NCBI GenBank assembly: GCA_001800675.1
Contig: MGVW01000035.1
Location: forward strand, 172,772-208,593
Source: Euryarchaeota archaeon RBG_13_57_23
GTDB taxonomy: Archaea > Thermoplasmatota > Thermoplasmata > UBA10834
DNA length: 35,822 bases
Reading direction: 5' to 3'
The notes under the pieces are model-generated. The model was not told the origin of the DNA. It saw nothing but the letters and a program-made list of their open reading frames with translations, and did no database searches. A program made the translations under genes and the position numbers. Below, one piece after another: positions 15,112 through 22,756 of this stretch. How positions within the stretch are numbered: the first letter of the stretch is position 1; each line of letters starts with the position of its first letter.

Positions 15112-15119
15112 CTTATACA
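15112..15119 (+). promoter_or_regulatory. TATA box of the aromatic/aspartate operon
   Basis: CTTATACA is the best TATA match upstream of aroA'. A start about 26 bp downstream would leave a leader of some 35 nt carrying the GGTGAG ribosome site before ATG 15178. Confidence 0.45.
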
Positions 15120-15177
15120 TCCAGCTACATGGCGAACACATTGACACAGAATAGCACGGTACTTGAATGGTGAGGGC

Positions 15178-15963
15178 ATGATTGGAAAGACGATCAGGCT
15201 GAGGCGGATCTTCAACCAGAAGACAGGGAAGACCGTCATCGTGCCGATGGACCACGGGATATCATTGGGTCCCGTCCAGGGCATTGCTGATATCAAAACT
15301 ACTATAGACAAGGTCGCCGAGGGGGGCGCCTCCGCGATAGTCATACACAAGGGTCTTGTACCGTATGCGGGCCCCTCGCTCGGGGCGAAGCTCGGTCTGA
15401 TCGTGCACATATCCGCCAGCACTTCTGTCTCTCCAGACCCGAACTACAAGGTCCTCGTGGCCCGGGCGGACGCCGCCGCAGCGCTCGGGGCGGACGGGAT
15501 CTCCATTCACTGTAACGTGGGGTGCGACGCCGAGGACAAGATGATCTCCGACTTCGGCATGGTCTCGGACAGATGCAGGGAACTCGGCATGCCGCTTCTC
15601 GCGATGTGCTACCCGAGAGGGAAGAACATCAAGGACTCGTACGAGGTCGGAGTCGTCTCACACTGCGCCCGGCTGGCAGCCGAGCTCGGGGCGGACGTCG
15701 TCAAGACCAACTTCACCGGGTCCATAGATACTTTCAAAACGGTCGTCAAGGGCACCCCGATACCAGTGGTCATCGCAGGTGGGCCGAAGATGGGCTCGGA
15801 GTTCGACCTCCTCTCGATGGTCTACGATGCGATGCAGGCGGGAGCCATGGGCATATCGATCGGCCGGAACGTGTTCCAGCACGAGGATGTGGCCGGCATC
15901 ACAAGGAGACTCTCGCAGATAGTTTTCGAGGGCATGCCGCCCAAGGATCAGTACAGGCGGTGA
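15178..15963 (+). CDS. aroA': 2-amino-3,7-dideoxy-D-threo-hept-6-ulosonate synthase
   Basis: First step of the archaeal shikimate route: condenses L-aspartate semialdehyde with a 6-deoxy-5-ketofructose phosphate. The 261-aa protein is a class I aldolase barrel. PMDHGIS has D25-H26, MCYPRG has Y145, VVKTNFTG has the Schiff-base lysine K176, and GGPK at 201-204 with SIGRNVFQ binds phosphate. The order and spacing match the Methanocaldococcus enzyme, from memory. ATG 15178 is used because GGTGAG ends just before it; the TTG at 15163 would add five residues. Its substrate is made by asd and lysC at the far end of the same operon. The TGA stop lies inside the ribosome site of aroB'. Confidence 0.95.
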   Translation: MIGKTIRLRRIFNQKTGKTVIVPMDHGISLGPVQGIADIKTTIDKVAEGGASAIVIHKGLVPYAGPSLGAKLGLIVHISASTSVSPDPNYKVLVARADAAAALGADGISIHCNVGCDAEDKMISDFGMVSDRCRELGMPLLAMCYPRGKNIKDSYEVGVVSHCARLAAELGADVVKTNFTGSIDTFKTVVKGTPIPVVIAGGPKMGSEFDLLSMVYDAMQAGAMGISIGRNVFQHEDVAGITRRLSQIVFEGMPPKDQYRR

Positions 15964-15965
15964 TC
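15956..15965 (+). promoter_or_regulatory. Extended Shine-Dalgarno before the CTG start of aroB'
   Basis: GGCGGTGATC matches the full anti-SD complement GGAGGTGATC at nine of ten bases and ends two bases before CTG 15968. The core GGCGG is seven bases from that codon. It decides the non-standard start of aroB'. Confidence 0.65.
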
Positions 15966-15967
15966 AC

Positions 15968-16999
15968 CTGATCGACCGCCAAATCTGGGTCGGTGCCCTT
16001 TTCCAACCCAGTAGTGAAAGCAGGAAGAAGATAGTCCTCTCCGCTCTGGAGAACGGTTTCGATACCGTGGTCCTCGAGAGACGCGACCTCGATTTCACGG
16101 ACCTGGGCAGGTTCAGAGCGCTCGTCATCGACGGCAAGGAAATCAAGGAAGACGATGAGACGGTCGCGCACTTGGTCGAGATAAGGGGGAAAGCTGACGA
16201 ACTGCGCGCGAAGAAGCTGGCGGAGAGGGGCAAGACCGTCGTCATCTCGGCGAAGGACTGGAAGGTCATCCCTCTTGAGAACCTGATAGTCCACTTCCAG
16301 GGCTCCGGGTCCAAGCTCCTGATGCTCTCGAGAACGTCCGAAGAGGCTAAGCTCTTCTTCGAGACCATGGAGCGGGGCGCAGATGGGGTCCTGATTGTGC
16401 CCGAAAAACTGGAGGAGCTCGCCAAGCTGAGGAAGCTATTGGAGGAGCGCTCCCCCAAACTCGAATTGAAAGAGGCCAAGATAACCTCCCTGAGACAACT
16501 CGGCCTCGGGGACAGGGTCTGCATAGACACTTGTTCGATGCTCCAGATAGGCGAGGGCATGCTGATAGGCAACCAGTCATCATGCCTCTTTCTAATTCAC
16601 TCAGAGACCCTGGGATCGGAATACGCAGCGTCCAGGCCCTTCAGGGTGAACGCCGGGCCAGTGCATGCATATATATTGATGCCTGACGGAAGCACGAGAT
16701 ACCTCTCGGAGCTCCAGGGAGGAGACGAAGCGCTGGTCGTGGGTGCGGACGGGCACACAAGAAAGGTGGTGGTCGGGAGGACCAAGGTGGAGAGGAGGCC
16801 CCTCCTGCTCATCGAGGCAGACGCCGATGGGGAGAGATTCTCAACCATCGTCCAGAACGCGGAGACGATAAGGGTCTACTCGAAGGGAAAGGTCGTGTCC
16901 GTCTCGAAGCTCAAGCTGGGCGACACGATCCTCATCAAACTGGAGCGCGGAGGCAGGCATTTCGGGATGTATGTGAAGGAGACCATCCGGGAGAAGTAA
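15968..16999 (+). CDS. aroB': 3-dehydroquinate synthase II (archaeal), apparent CTG start
   Basis: Oxidative deamination and cyclisation of the AroA' product to 3-dehydroquinate. From CTG 15968 the product has 343 aa, near the family norm of about 350-380. N-terminal RQIWVGALFQ is the first strand, followed by IVLSALENGFDTVVLE; later come GRFRALVIDGKE, RVCIDTCSMLQIGEGMLIG, RPFRVNAGPVHAYI and YLSELQGGDEALVV, all typical of this family. The only standard start downstream, GTG 16067, would delete 33 conserved-looking residues. The frame back to the TAG at 15920 holds no ATG, GTG or TTG. A near-perfect SD precedes CTG. It abuts aroD-aroE without a gap (TAA then ATG). Confidence 0.9.
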   Translation: MIDRQIWVGALFQPSSESRKKIVLSALENGFDTVVLERRDLDFTDLGRFRALVIDGKEIKEDDETVAHLVEIRGKADELRAKKLAERGKTVVISAKDWKVIPLENLIVHFQGSGSKLLMLSRTSEEAKLFFETMERGADGVLIVPEKLEELAKLRKLLEERSPKLELKEAKITSLRQLGLGDRVCIDTCSMLQIGEGMLIGNQSSCLFLIHSETLGSEYAASRPFRVNAGPVHAYILMPDGSTRYLSELQGGDEALVVGADGHTRKVVVGRTKVERRPLLLIEADADGERFSTIVQNAETIRVYSKGKVVSVSKLKLGDTILIKLERGGRHFGMYVKETIREK

Positions 17000-18475
17000 A
17001 TGACCATAATCGTCGCTTCTCTCGTCGGGGGAAGCATTGCTGGAGTTTCGGGCTCGTCAAAGGCAGCATTCAGACAGGGAGCAGATGCGGTGGAGGTCAG
17101 GCTGGATCACTTCGGCAACCTCAAACCGTCAGCCCTGCCCAGGATACGTGATGCGTGCCAGGGCTCGACGATCGCCACTCTTCGCTCGAAAGAAGAGGGC
17201 GGGAAATCGAAGCTGGGTCCGAAAGCCAGAGACTCGATGCTGCGGGAGATAGTCCGCGCTGGATTCCACGGCGTCGATCTTGAAATCGGAAGCGACCGCG
17301 CGCTGCTCAGAGAGCTCGGAGGGAGCAAGGATCGACCTGTGACGATCGCATCCGCTCATTTCTGGAACCCTGTTCCCGAAGGGCTGGTCGAATCGACCCT
17401 CAACCAAGCGTGCATGCTAGGCGATGTCGGCAAGGTGGCCATGCAGTGCGAGGACGCCGCTCAGGCAGTCATGCTGGCCAACATCGGCATGAAATACGCG
17501 ACCCGTGGGAAGCGATTCGTGATCATCGGCATGGGAGACCAGGGCAGGCTCACCAGAGTCTGCGCGAGCAGGATCGGATCCGCGATGATGTTCGCCTGCC
17601 TTGGCGGGAAGGAGGCGGCTCCTGGCCAGCTCGATGTGAATACCCAGAAGCTCTTCGATTCAGGGCCGCTGGTTTTCGGGCTCGTCGGGCACCCGGTCTC
17701 CCACTCCGTGTCAAAGCAGATGCACGAGGCGGCGCTCAAGGATTTGGGGCTCGTGGGAGCATACATTCCACTCGACTTCCCACCGGGCGCTTTCGACCAT
17801 CATGCATTAGCCACCCTGAGGACCATCGGCTTCCAGGGGCTCAACGTCACGATCCCGCACAAGGGGACGGCCTTCGAAATCGCAACCCGGACGGAGCAAT
17901 CGGCCTCCGCGACAAAGGCGGTCAACACCATCAGGTTCAAAGACGGTAAGATTATAGGAGAAAACACGGATGTGTTCGGCTTCTCAACTCTGGTTGAAGG
18001 AAAAATACACATCACCAAACACACCAGGGTCCTCATCGTTGGGGCAGGCGGTGCCTCTCGCGCGGTCGCGTACGTGCTCAGGAAGCTCGGGGCGAAATTC
18101 GAGGTCGCGGACATCGAGGCGTCCAGGGCGACGGACCTCGCGAGGATGTTCGGTGGAAGGGCGGTCTCAGTTCGCTCGGCCATGAGCGCTGATGAGCCAT
18201 ATGACCTAGTGATCAATTGCACTCCCGTCGGCATGAAAGGGATGCCCGGTAGCCCAGTGAAGGCGAACCTCTTCACGCGAGGCTCCGTGTACATAGATAT
18301 CGTCTACAATCCGGAGTCGACCGCTGCGATGAAGCTGGCCAGAAGGAAAGGCGCCAGGGTCTACGGAGGGCTCGAGATGCTCGTCCAGCAGGGGGCACAG
18401 TCCTTCAGGCTATGGACGGGGAGGGAGCCGGATGTGGGCGTCATGAGGAGCGTCGCGAGGAGGGCGCTGAGATGA
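17000..18475 (+). CDS. aroDE: Fused 3-dehydroquinate dehydratase (type I) and shikimate dehydrogenase
   Basis: A 491-aa bifunctional enzyme for two consecutive steps, dehydroquinate to dehydroshikimate to shikimate. The AroD half (1-215) has EVRLDHF (E32, R34), H120 in SAHFWN at the position of the catalytic His, K145 in KVAMQCEDA as the Schiff-base lysine, and PGQ at 208-210. The AroE half (224-491) has GLVGHPVSHSVSK, NVTIPHK with catalytic K288, GENTDVFG with D324, the NADP loop VGAGGASRA (347-355) and YGGLEMLVQQGAQSF. The dehydratase His sits in an unusual SAHFW context rather than SYHDF. The order AroD-AroE is that seen in plants and chlamydiae. It starts immediately after aroB' and overlaps the kinase in ATGA. 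Confidence 0.95.
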   Translation: MTIIVASLVGGSIAGVSGSSKAAFRQGADAVEVRLDHFGNLKPSALPRIRDACQGSTIATLRSKEEGGKSKLGPKARDSMLREIVRAGFHGVDLEIGSDRALLRELGGSKDRPVTIASAHFWNPVPEGLVESTLNQACMLGDVGKVAMQCEDAAQAVMLANIGMKYATRGKRFVIIGMGDQGRLTRVCASRIGSAMMFACLGGKEAAPGQLDVNTQKLFDSGPLVFGLVGHPVSHSVSKQMHEAALKDLGLVGAYIPLDFPPGAFDHHALATLRTIGFQGLNVTIPHKGTAFEIATRTEQSASATKAVNTIRFKDGKIIGENTDVFGFSTLVEGKIHITKHTRVLIVGAGGASRAVAYVLRKLGAKFEVADIEASRATDLARMFGGRAVSVRSAMSADEPYDLVINCTPVGMKGMPGSPVKANLFTRGSVYIDIVYNPESTAAMKLARRKGARVYGGLEMLVQQGAQSFRLWTGREPDVGVMRSVARRALR

Positions 18476-19341
18476 TTGGCAAAGCCGCCTGCAGAGGCGC
18501 AGCCACGATAGTGAACGCGATCGCGACCGGCAAGGGCGCTGCATTTGGGATCTCGCTCGAGGTCGATGCCGCAGTAGAGCTCACAGAGGGTCCCGGAGAG
18601 ATCACGCTGAGGGATTCCCGGGAGGGAGCCGACCTCGTCGCTGGGTGTGTCCGAGCCATTGCGAAGAAGGCACTCGGCAACAGGATGGTCAACGGCGAGG
18701 TCCATGTCAAATCCGAGATTCCAGTCTCCAGAGGCCTGAAAAGCAGCAGCGCTGTGTCCAACGCCGTCGCGCTGGCGACTGCTAAAGCCGTGGGAACGGA
18801 TCTTCCTGATATGGAGATCATTCTGGCCGGGATCGAGGAGTCGATCAAGGCGGGAGTCACTATCACAGGAGCGTTCGATGACGCATCCGCCTGCTACTTC
18901 GGCGGGGTCGTCGTGACGGACAACAGGAACTTCGCGATACTTCACAGGGGAACTCTTGATCCCGACCTCGAAGTGCTCCTGCACGTGCCCGACAGGAAGA
19001 TTACCAAGGCAAGCGTCAAAGGACTCGACTTCAGTCCCATAAGGAAGGAGGTAGAGAAGGCCTACGAGCTGGCCATGCAAGGCAGCTACCTGAAGGCGAT
19101 GGAGGTCAATTCCAGAGCGTATGCAAAGGTCCTCGACGTCTCAGAGGACGTCGCTGAGCTTGCCCGCAAGAAGGGAGCTCTGGCTGCTGGCATCTCGGGC
19201 ACTGGCCCCGCGACCGCGATCATATGCGACAAGGCGGATGTCGGAGTGCTCATGAGCGCGCTCCAGAATCATGATGGCGCTGTACTGAGAGCGCACATCA
19301 ACGACGTCCCAGCGAGGGAGGTGGTTCCACGCCTCTTGTAG
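18472..19341 (+). CDS. aroK: Archaeal GHMP-type shikimate kinase
   Basis: Phosphorylates shikimate at O3 with ATP. The 289-aa protein belongs to the GHMP kinases, not the bacterial P-loop AroK. The ATP loop is PVSRGLKSSSAVSNA (residues 84-98). The N-terminal RGAATIVNAIATGKGAAFGI and the C-terminal GISGTGPATAII are the other two conserved GHMP motifs; AFDDASACYFGGVVVTDN contains the Asp region. ATG 18472 overlaps the previous stop as ATGA; the frame continues 20 codons upstream but that is inside aroDE. The last codons contain GGGAGGTGG, the apparent SD for aroA. Confidence 0.95.
   Translation: MIGKAACRGAATIVNAIATGKGAAFGISLEVDAAVELTEGPGEITLRDSREGADLVAGCVRAIAKKALGNRMVNGEVHVKSEIPVSRGLKSSSAVSNAVALATAKAVGTDLPDMEIILAGIEESIKAGVTITGAFDDASACYFGGVVVTDNRNFAILHRGTLDPDLEVLLHVPDRKITKASVKGLDFSPIRKEVEKAYELAMQGSYLKAMEVNSRAYAKVLDVSEDVAELARKKGALAAGISGTGPATAIICDKADVGVLMSALQNHDGAVLRAHINDVPAREVVPRLL
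19316..19324 (+). promoter_or_regulatory. Shine-Dalgarno before the ACG codon of aroA
   Basis: GGGAGGTGG lies inside the end of the shikimate kinase gene, four bases before ACG 19329 (five from the GGAGGTG core). The spacing is ideal for an initiator at 19329, and no standard start codon is near it. Confidence 0.5.
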
Positions 19342-20600
19342 TCAAGTCATCTGTCGCGAAAGGGACGGTCACGGCTCCGCCCTCGAAATCCTACACTCAC
19401 AGAGCGATGGTGCTGGGTGCCCTCACCTACTCCAACTTCTCGCTCGTCAACCCGTTGATGTCGGAGGACACGAGGGCGACCCTGGATGCACTCTACTCCC
19501 TCGGGACCGATTTCAGGAGCAACGCGAAGGGTGTGATGATACAATGCGACGCCCTCAAGGGGGCCCGCGTGGTAATCGACGCCAAGAACTCCGGCACGAC
19601 CATCCGTCTGATAACCGGGGTCGCCTCGCTACTGCCCTCGACGACCACATTGACTGGCGATGAGAGCCTCGTCAGGAGGCCCATGGGTCCTCTTGTCGAT
19701 GCATTGACACAGCTGGGGGCCAAGGTCTCGTACCTCAGTCACGTTGGACGCCCACCACTCAGTATCACAGGGCCGATCACCGGCGAGCGCGCAGAAATCC
19801 CCGCCAACATCAGCTCACAGTTCGTATCCTCGCTTCTCATAGCATGTTCCCAGAAGAAGGACGATACCCAGATACAGCTGGAGGGAGAGCTACGGTCGAG
19901 GCCCTACGTCGACATCACCCTCCAGATGATGGAGGAGTTCGGAGCGCACGCGGAAGAGAACGAGGAGGGATTCTTTGTCGAGGGCCAGCAGCAGCTCTCC
20001 CGCGAGAGCTACACCGTACCAGGAGATTACTCGTCAGCGGCGTTTCCGCTTGCTGCAGCTGCGATATCCGGCGGCGACGTCACCGTCAGGAACTTGGACA
20101 AGGCCTCGCCGCAGGGTGACAAGGCTTTCCTGGACCACCTCAGATCCTTCGGGACCAAGGTCACTCGGACGGACAGCTCCGTCCGCGTCAAGTCGGCGGA
20201 CTTGAAGGGGATCGACATCGACGTGCGGAACACGCCAGACCTCTTCCCCATTCTTGCGGTAGTCGGTGCTGTCGCTGATGGCAAGACCGTCCTGAGCGGC
20301 GGGGAGAACCTCAGGGAGAAAGAGAGTGACAGGATCGCGACGACGACTCGGTTCCTCCTGGACATGGGTGCGAACATCGTGCCCAAGGAGGACGGGTGCG
20401 AGATCGTCGGCGTTCAGAAGCTCCACGGTACGACCGTCAAGACCGAAGGGGACCACAGAATACTAATGGCTGCAGCTGTTGCGTCTTTGGTAGCCTCGTC
20501 TGAGACGAGTATAGATGACACGGATTCATTCAACGTTTCATATCCAGGGTTCATCAGGGACCTTCATCAGCTAGGCTGCCGCCTCATGGTGAGAAAATGA
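19329..20600 (+). CDS. aroA: 5-enolpyruvylshikimate-3-phosphate synthase, apparent ACG start
   Basis: Joins shikimate 3-phosphate and phosphoenolpyruvate. From ACG 19329 the product has 423 aa and begins (M)PLVVKSSVAKGTVTAPPSK, a normal family N-terminus in which K20, S21 and R25 match the substrate-binding Lys, Ser and Arg of the PSKSxxxR motif. Further motifs are NSGTTIRL, LTGDESLVRRPMGPL, GENLREKESDR and the terminal DTDSFNVSYPGF. The first ATG, 19407, would remove that essential motif. From the TGA at 19272 to 19407 the frame has no ATG, GTG, TTG or CTG. The kinase stop codon lies within the first few codons. It overlaps aroC in ATGA. An assembly error at the start codon is possible. Confidence 0.9.
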   Translation, partial: TPLVVKSSVAKGTVTAPPSKSYTHRAMVLGALTYSNFSLVNPLMSEDTRATLDALYSLGTDFRSNAKGVMIQCDALKGARVVIDAKNSGTTIRLITGVASLLPSTTTLTGDESLVRRPMGPLVDALTQLGAKVSYLSHVGRPPLSITGPITGERAEIPANISSQFVSSLLIACSQKKDDTQIQLEGELRSRPYVDITLQMMEEFGAHAEENEEGFFVEGQQQLSRESYTVPGDYSSAAFPLAAAAISGGDVTVRNLDKASPQGDKAFLDHLRSFGTKVTRTDSSVRVKSADLKGIDIDVRNTPDLFPILAVVGAVADGKTVLSGGENLREKESDRIATTTRFLLDMGANIVPKEDGCEIVGVQKLHGTTVKTEGDHRILMAAAVASLVASSETSIDDTDSFNVSYPGFIRDLHQLGCRLMVRK

Positions 20601-21673
20601 ACGAGTTCGGAGTGAAGTACAGGATAGGCATCTTCGGGTCCAGCCACGGACCGTGCGTGGGAGCCAAGATCGAGGGCTGTCCAGCAGGTGCTAGGGTCTC
20701 CGAATCGGCAATTCAGATAGAGCTCGACAGGAGGAGTCCAGGCAAGGGCCCGGTCACCAGTCCCCGAAGAGAGAGGGACAAGCTGGAGATTCTCTCTGGC
20801 ATAAGGAAGGGGAAGGCGACGGGTGGCCCGATAGTCGGGATGGTAAGGAATATGGACACCGACTCCTCCGCATACGACGCTTTCCTGAGAGTCCCCAGAC
20901 CAGGACATGCGGACTACCCCGCGCTGGTCAAGTACGGAGGGCACCACGACCACAGGGGCGGCGGGCAGTTCTCCGGCAGGATGACCGCGGGGCTCGTCAT
21001 AGGCGGAGCCATAGCCAGGCAAGTGCTCGAGAAGAAGGGCGTCGCATTCCTCGGCCAGACCGTTCAGATAGGATCGATTAGGGTGGAGAAGGACATCCCC
21101 TTCAGCATCGCAGAGAAGATCGTGAGGACCAGCCCTGTCGCATGCGCTGACAGGGGCAAGACGGAGGCGATGGTCGACGCGATCGTCAAGGCGCATGAGG
21201 CGAAGGACAGTGTCGGAGGAGTCGTGAAGTGCACTGTACTCGGGCTCCCCGTCGGCGTCGGTGAACCGTTCTTCGGATCCGTGGAGAGCATGCTCTCAGC
21301 AATGATGTACTCCATCCCTGGAGTGAAAGGAGTCGAATTCGGCTCGGGCTTCAAGGCCGCCTCGATGAGAGGCAGCGCCCACAACGACCCATACGGCGTG
21401 CGGAACGGAAGAATCATAACGAAGACGAACAACGCCGGAGGGGTGCTTGGTGGACTTTCCACAGGCATGCCGATCGAATTCAGAGTCGCATTCAAGCCGA
21501 CTTCTTCGATAGCGCGTCCCCAGATGAGCGTGGATGTCGTGGACAAGAAGCCTGTGGAACTTGAGATCAAAGGCCGACACGACCCGTGCATTGTCCCCAG
21601 GGCGGTTCCCGTCGTTGAGAACTCCACGGCTGCCGTAATCCTGGATCTCATGCTTCAGGGGGGGTTCACCTGA
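20597..21673 (+). CDS. aroC: Chorismate synthase
   Basis: Eliminates phosphate from EPSP to give chorismate, using reduced FMN. The 358-aa protein has all signature segments: GIFGSSHGP with the catalytic-region H17, SPGKGPVTSPRRERDKLEI, GGHHDHRGGGQFSGRMTAG, GSAHNDPYG, TNNAGGVLGGLSTGMPI, and the final RHDPCIVPRAVPVVE. The length is standard. It overlaps aroA in ATGA, and its TGA overlaps the CTG codon that seems to start the next gene (CTGA). The FMN it needs links it metabolically, though not by operon, to the rib genes at the left end. Confidence 0.97.
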   Translation: MNEFGVKYRIGIFGSSHGPCVGAKIEGCPAGARVSESAIQIELDRRSPGKGPVTSPRRERDKLEILSGIRKGKATGGPIVGMVRNMDTDSSAYDAFLRVPRPGHADYPALVKYGGHHDHRGGGQFSGRMTAGLVIGGAIARQVLEKKGVAFLGQTVQIGSIRVEKDIPFSIAEKIVRTSPVACADRGKTEAMVDAIVKAHEAKDSVGGVVKCTVLGLPVGVGEPFFGSVESMLSAMMYSIPGVKGVEFGSGFKAASMRGSAHNDPYGVRNGRIITKTNNAGGVLGGLSTGMPIEFRVAFKPTSSIARPQMSVDVVDKKPVELEIKGRHDPCIVPRAVPVVENSTAAVILDLMLQGGFT

Positions 21674-22755
21674 CAAGAACGGAAATCGAGTCACTCCGAG
21701 ATGAGATCACGAAGATCGACTCACAGCTCTTGGATCTCGTTGCGAGACGGGCTGATGTGGCGGGGGAGATAGGTCGCATGAAGGCGAAGGACGGCCTCCG
21801 GACAAGAGACCCTGCCAGAGAGAAACAGATCAAGGCAGCTTTCGCCCGGAATGCGAGGAGACTCGGAGTCAACGAGAACCTCGCTACCGAACTCGCAGTC
21901 CTTCTCATCAACGACGCAGTCAAGATCCAGACCAGGAATGCCGCGAAGAACCTCAGAGGAAGATCGGCCCTCATCGTCGGAGGGTCTGGTCGAATGGGCG
22001 CATGGATGTGCAGGTTCCTGTCGGGCAGAGGAGCATCAGTGACCTTATGGGATCCGCGAGGTTCGCTACCAGGATACAGATCGGTCAAGTCAGTTCGCAA
22101 GGTGGCCAGCGAATCTGATCTCGTCGTTATCGCGAGCCCGTTGGGCGTTGCAGCCAAGGAACTCAGAGAAGTCCTTCGGTCGTCGCCTCAAGGGACCGTT
22201 TTCGACATCTGCAGCGTCAAGGATCACTTGGCCAAAGACATCAAAGCAGCAGCGGGAAGGGGTACCCGCATAACTAGCGTCCACCCGATGTTCGGCCCCG
22301 GCGTGGCCTCCCCAAGAGGGCGAAACGTGCTTGTCTGCAAGTGCGGCTGCGCTGGAGCGGATCGGGAGATCGTCGGTTTGTTCTCCTCGGCCGGAGCGAA
22401 GGTCACGAAGATTGGAGTGGACGGACACGACGAGCTGATGGCGTATGTGCTCGGCCTCCCGCATCTGTGCACGATCGCATTTGCCAGCACGGCTGAGAAG
22501 TCAAGAATCCCATTCGCCGAACTCGCACGGGTGCAAGGGCCTTCCTTCGACCGTCTAGCAAGGAGTGCCATCGAGCTTTCAAAAGAGAGCAGAAGAGTAT
22601 ATCATGACATTCAACTCCTCAACCCCAAATCCAAGGATATGATCTCAGGCATGGAGAAAGCTCTAGCCGAACTCAGGTTCGCGGCTCTTGCCAGGGATCC
22701 CGAGGCGTTCAGGACCATCATCGACAGATGTGAGGAATACCTAGAGGTGAGCTGA
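21670..22755 (+). CDS. tyrA: Chorismate mutase-prephenate dehydrogenase fusion, apparent CTG start
   Basis: A 361-aa bifunctional enzyme toward tyrosine. Residues 2-90 form an AroQ-type chorismate mutase: RTEIESLRDEITKIDSQLLD with R10, then RRADVAGEIGRMKAKDG and RDPAREKQI. Residues 97-361 form an NAD(P)-dependent prephenate dehydrogenase with ALIVGGSGRMGAWM (loop at 104-110) and THIS-type landmark SVHPMFGPGVASPRG. CTG 21670 overlaps the aroC stop as CTGA and follows a run of seven G then TTCAC. The only standard start, TTG 21730, would drop the first mutase helix with its chorismate-binding Arg. No ATG, GTG or TTG lies just upstream in frame. It is followed one base later by asd. Confidence 0.9.
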   Translation: MTRTEIESLRDEITKIDSQLLDLVARRADVAGEIGRMKAKDGLRTRDPAREKQIKAAFARNARRLGVNENLATELAVLLINDAVKIQTRNAAKNLRGRSALIVGGSGRMGAWMCRFLSGRGASVTLWDPRGSLPGYRSVKSVRKVASESDLVVIASPLGVAAKELREVLRSSPQGTVFDICSVKDHLAKDIKAAAGRGTRITSVHPMFGPGVASPRGRNVLVCKCGCAGADREIVGLFSSAGAKVTKIGVDGHDELMAYVLGLPHLCTIAFASTAEKSRIPFAELARVQGPSFDRLARSAIELSKESRRVYHDIQLLNPKSKDMISGMEKALAELRFAALARDPEAFRTIIDRCEEYLEVS

Positions 22756-22756
22756 A

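Noticed and set aside
15027..15422. N-terminal extension of the HTH-ACT regulator frame to 15422
   Set aside because: It would overlap aroA' antisense and contain the promoters and inverted repeat; the extension is cysteine/proline-rich and unlike the family.
16067..16069. GTG as the start of aroB'
   Set aside because: It would remove the conserved-looking first 33 residues, and the strong SD lies about 100 bp earlier, next to CTG 15968.
19316..19345. Programmed -1 frameshift joining shikimate kinase to AroA
   Set aside because: The frames would allow it, but CTC-TTG-TAG is not a slippery heptamer; a separate start behind the SD is simpler. Not fully excluded.
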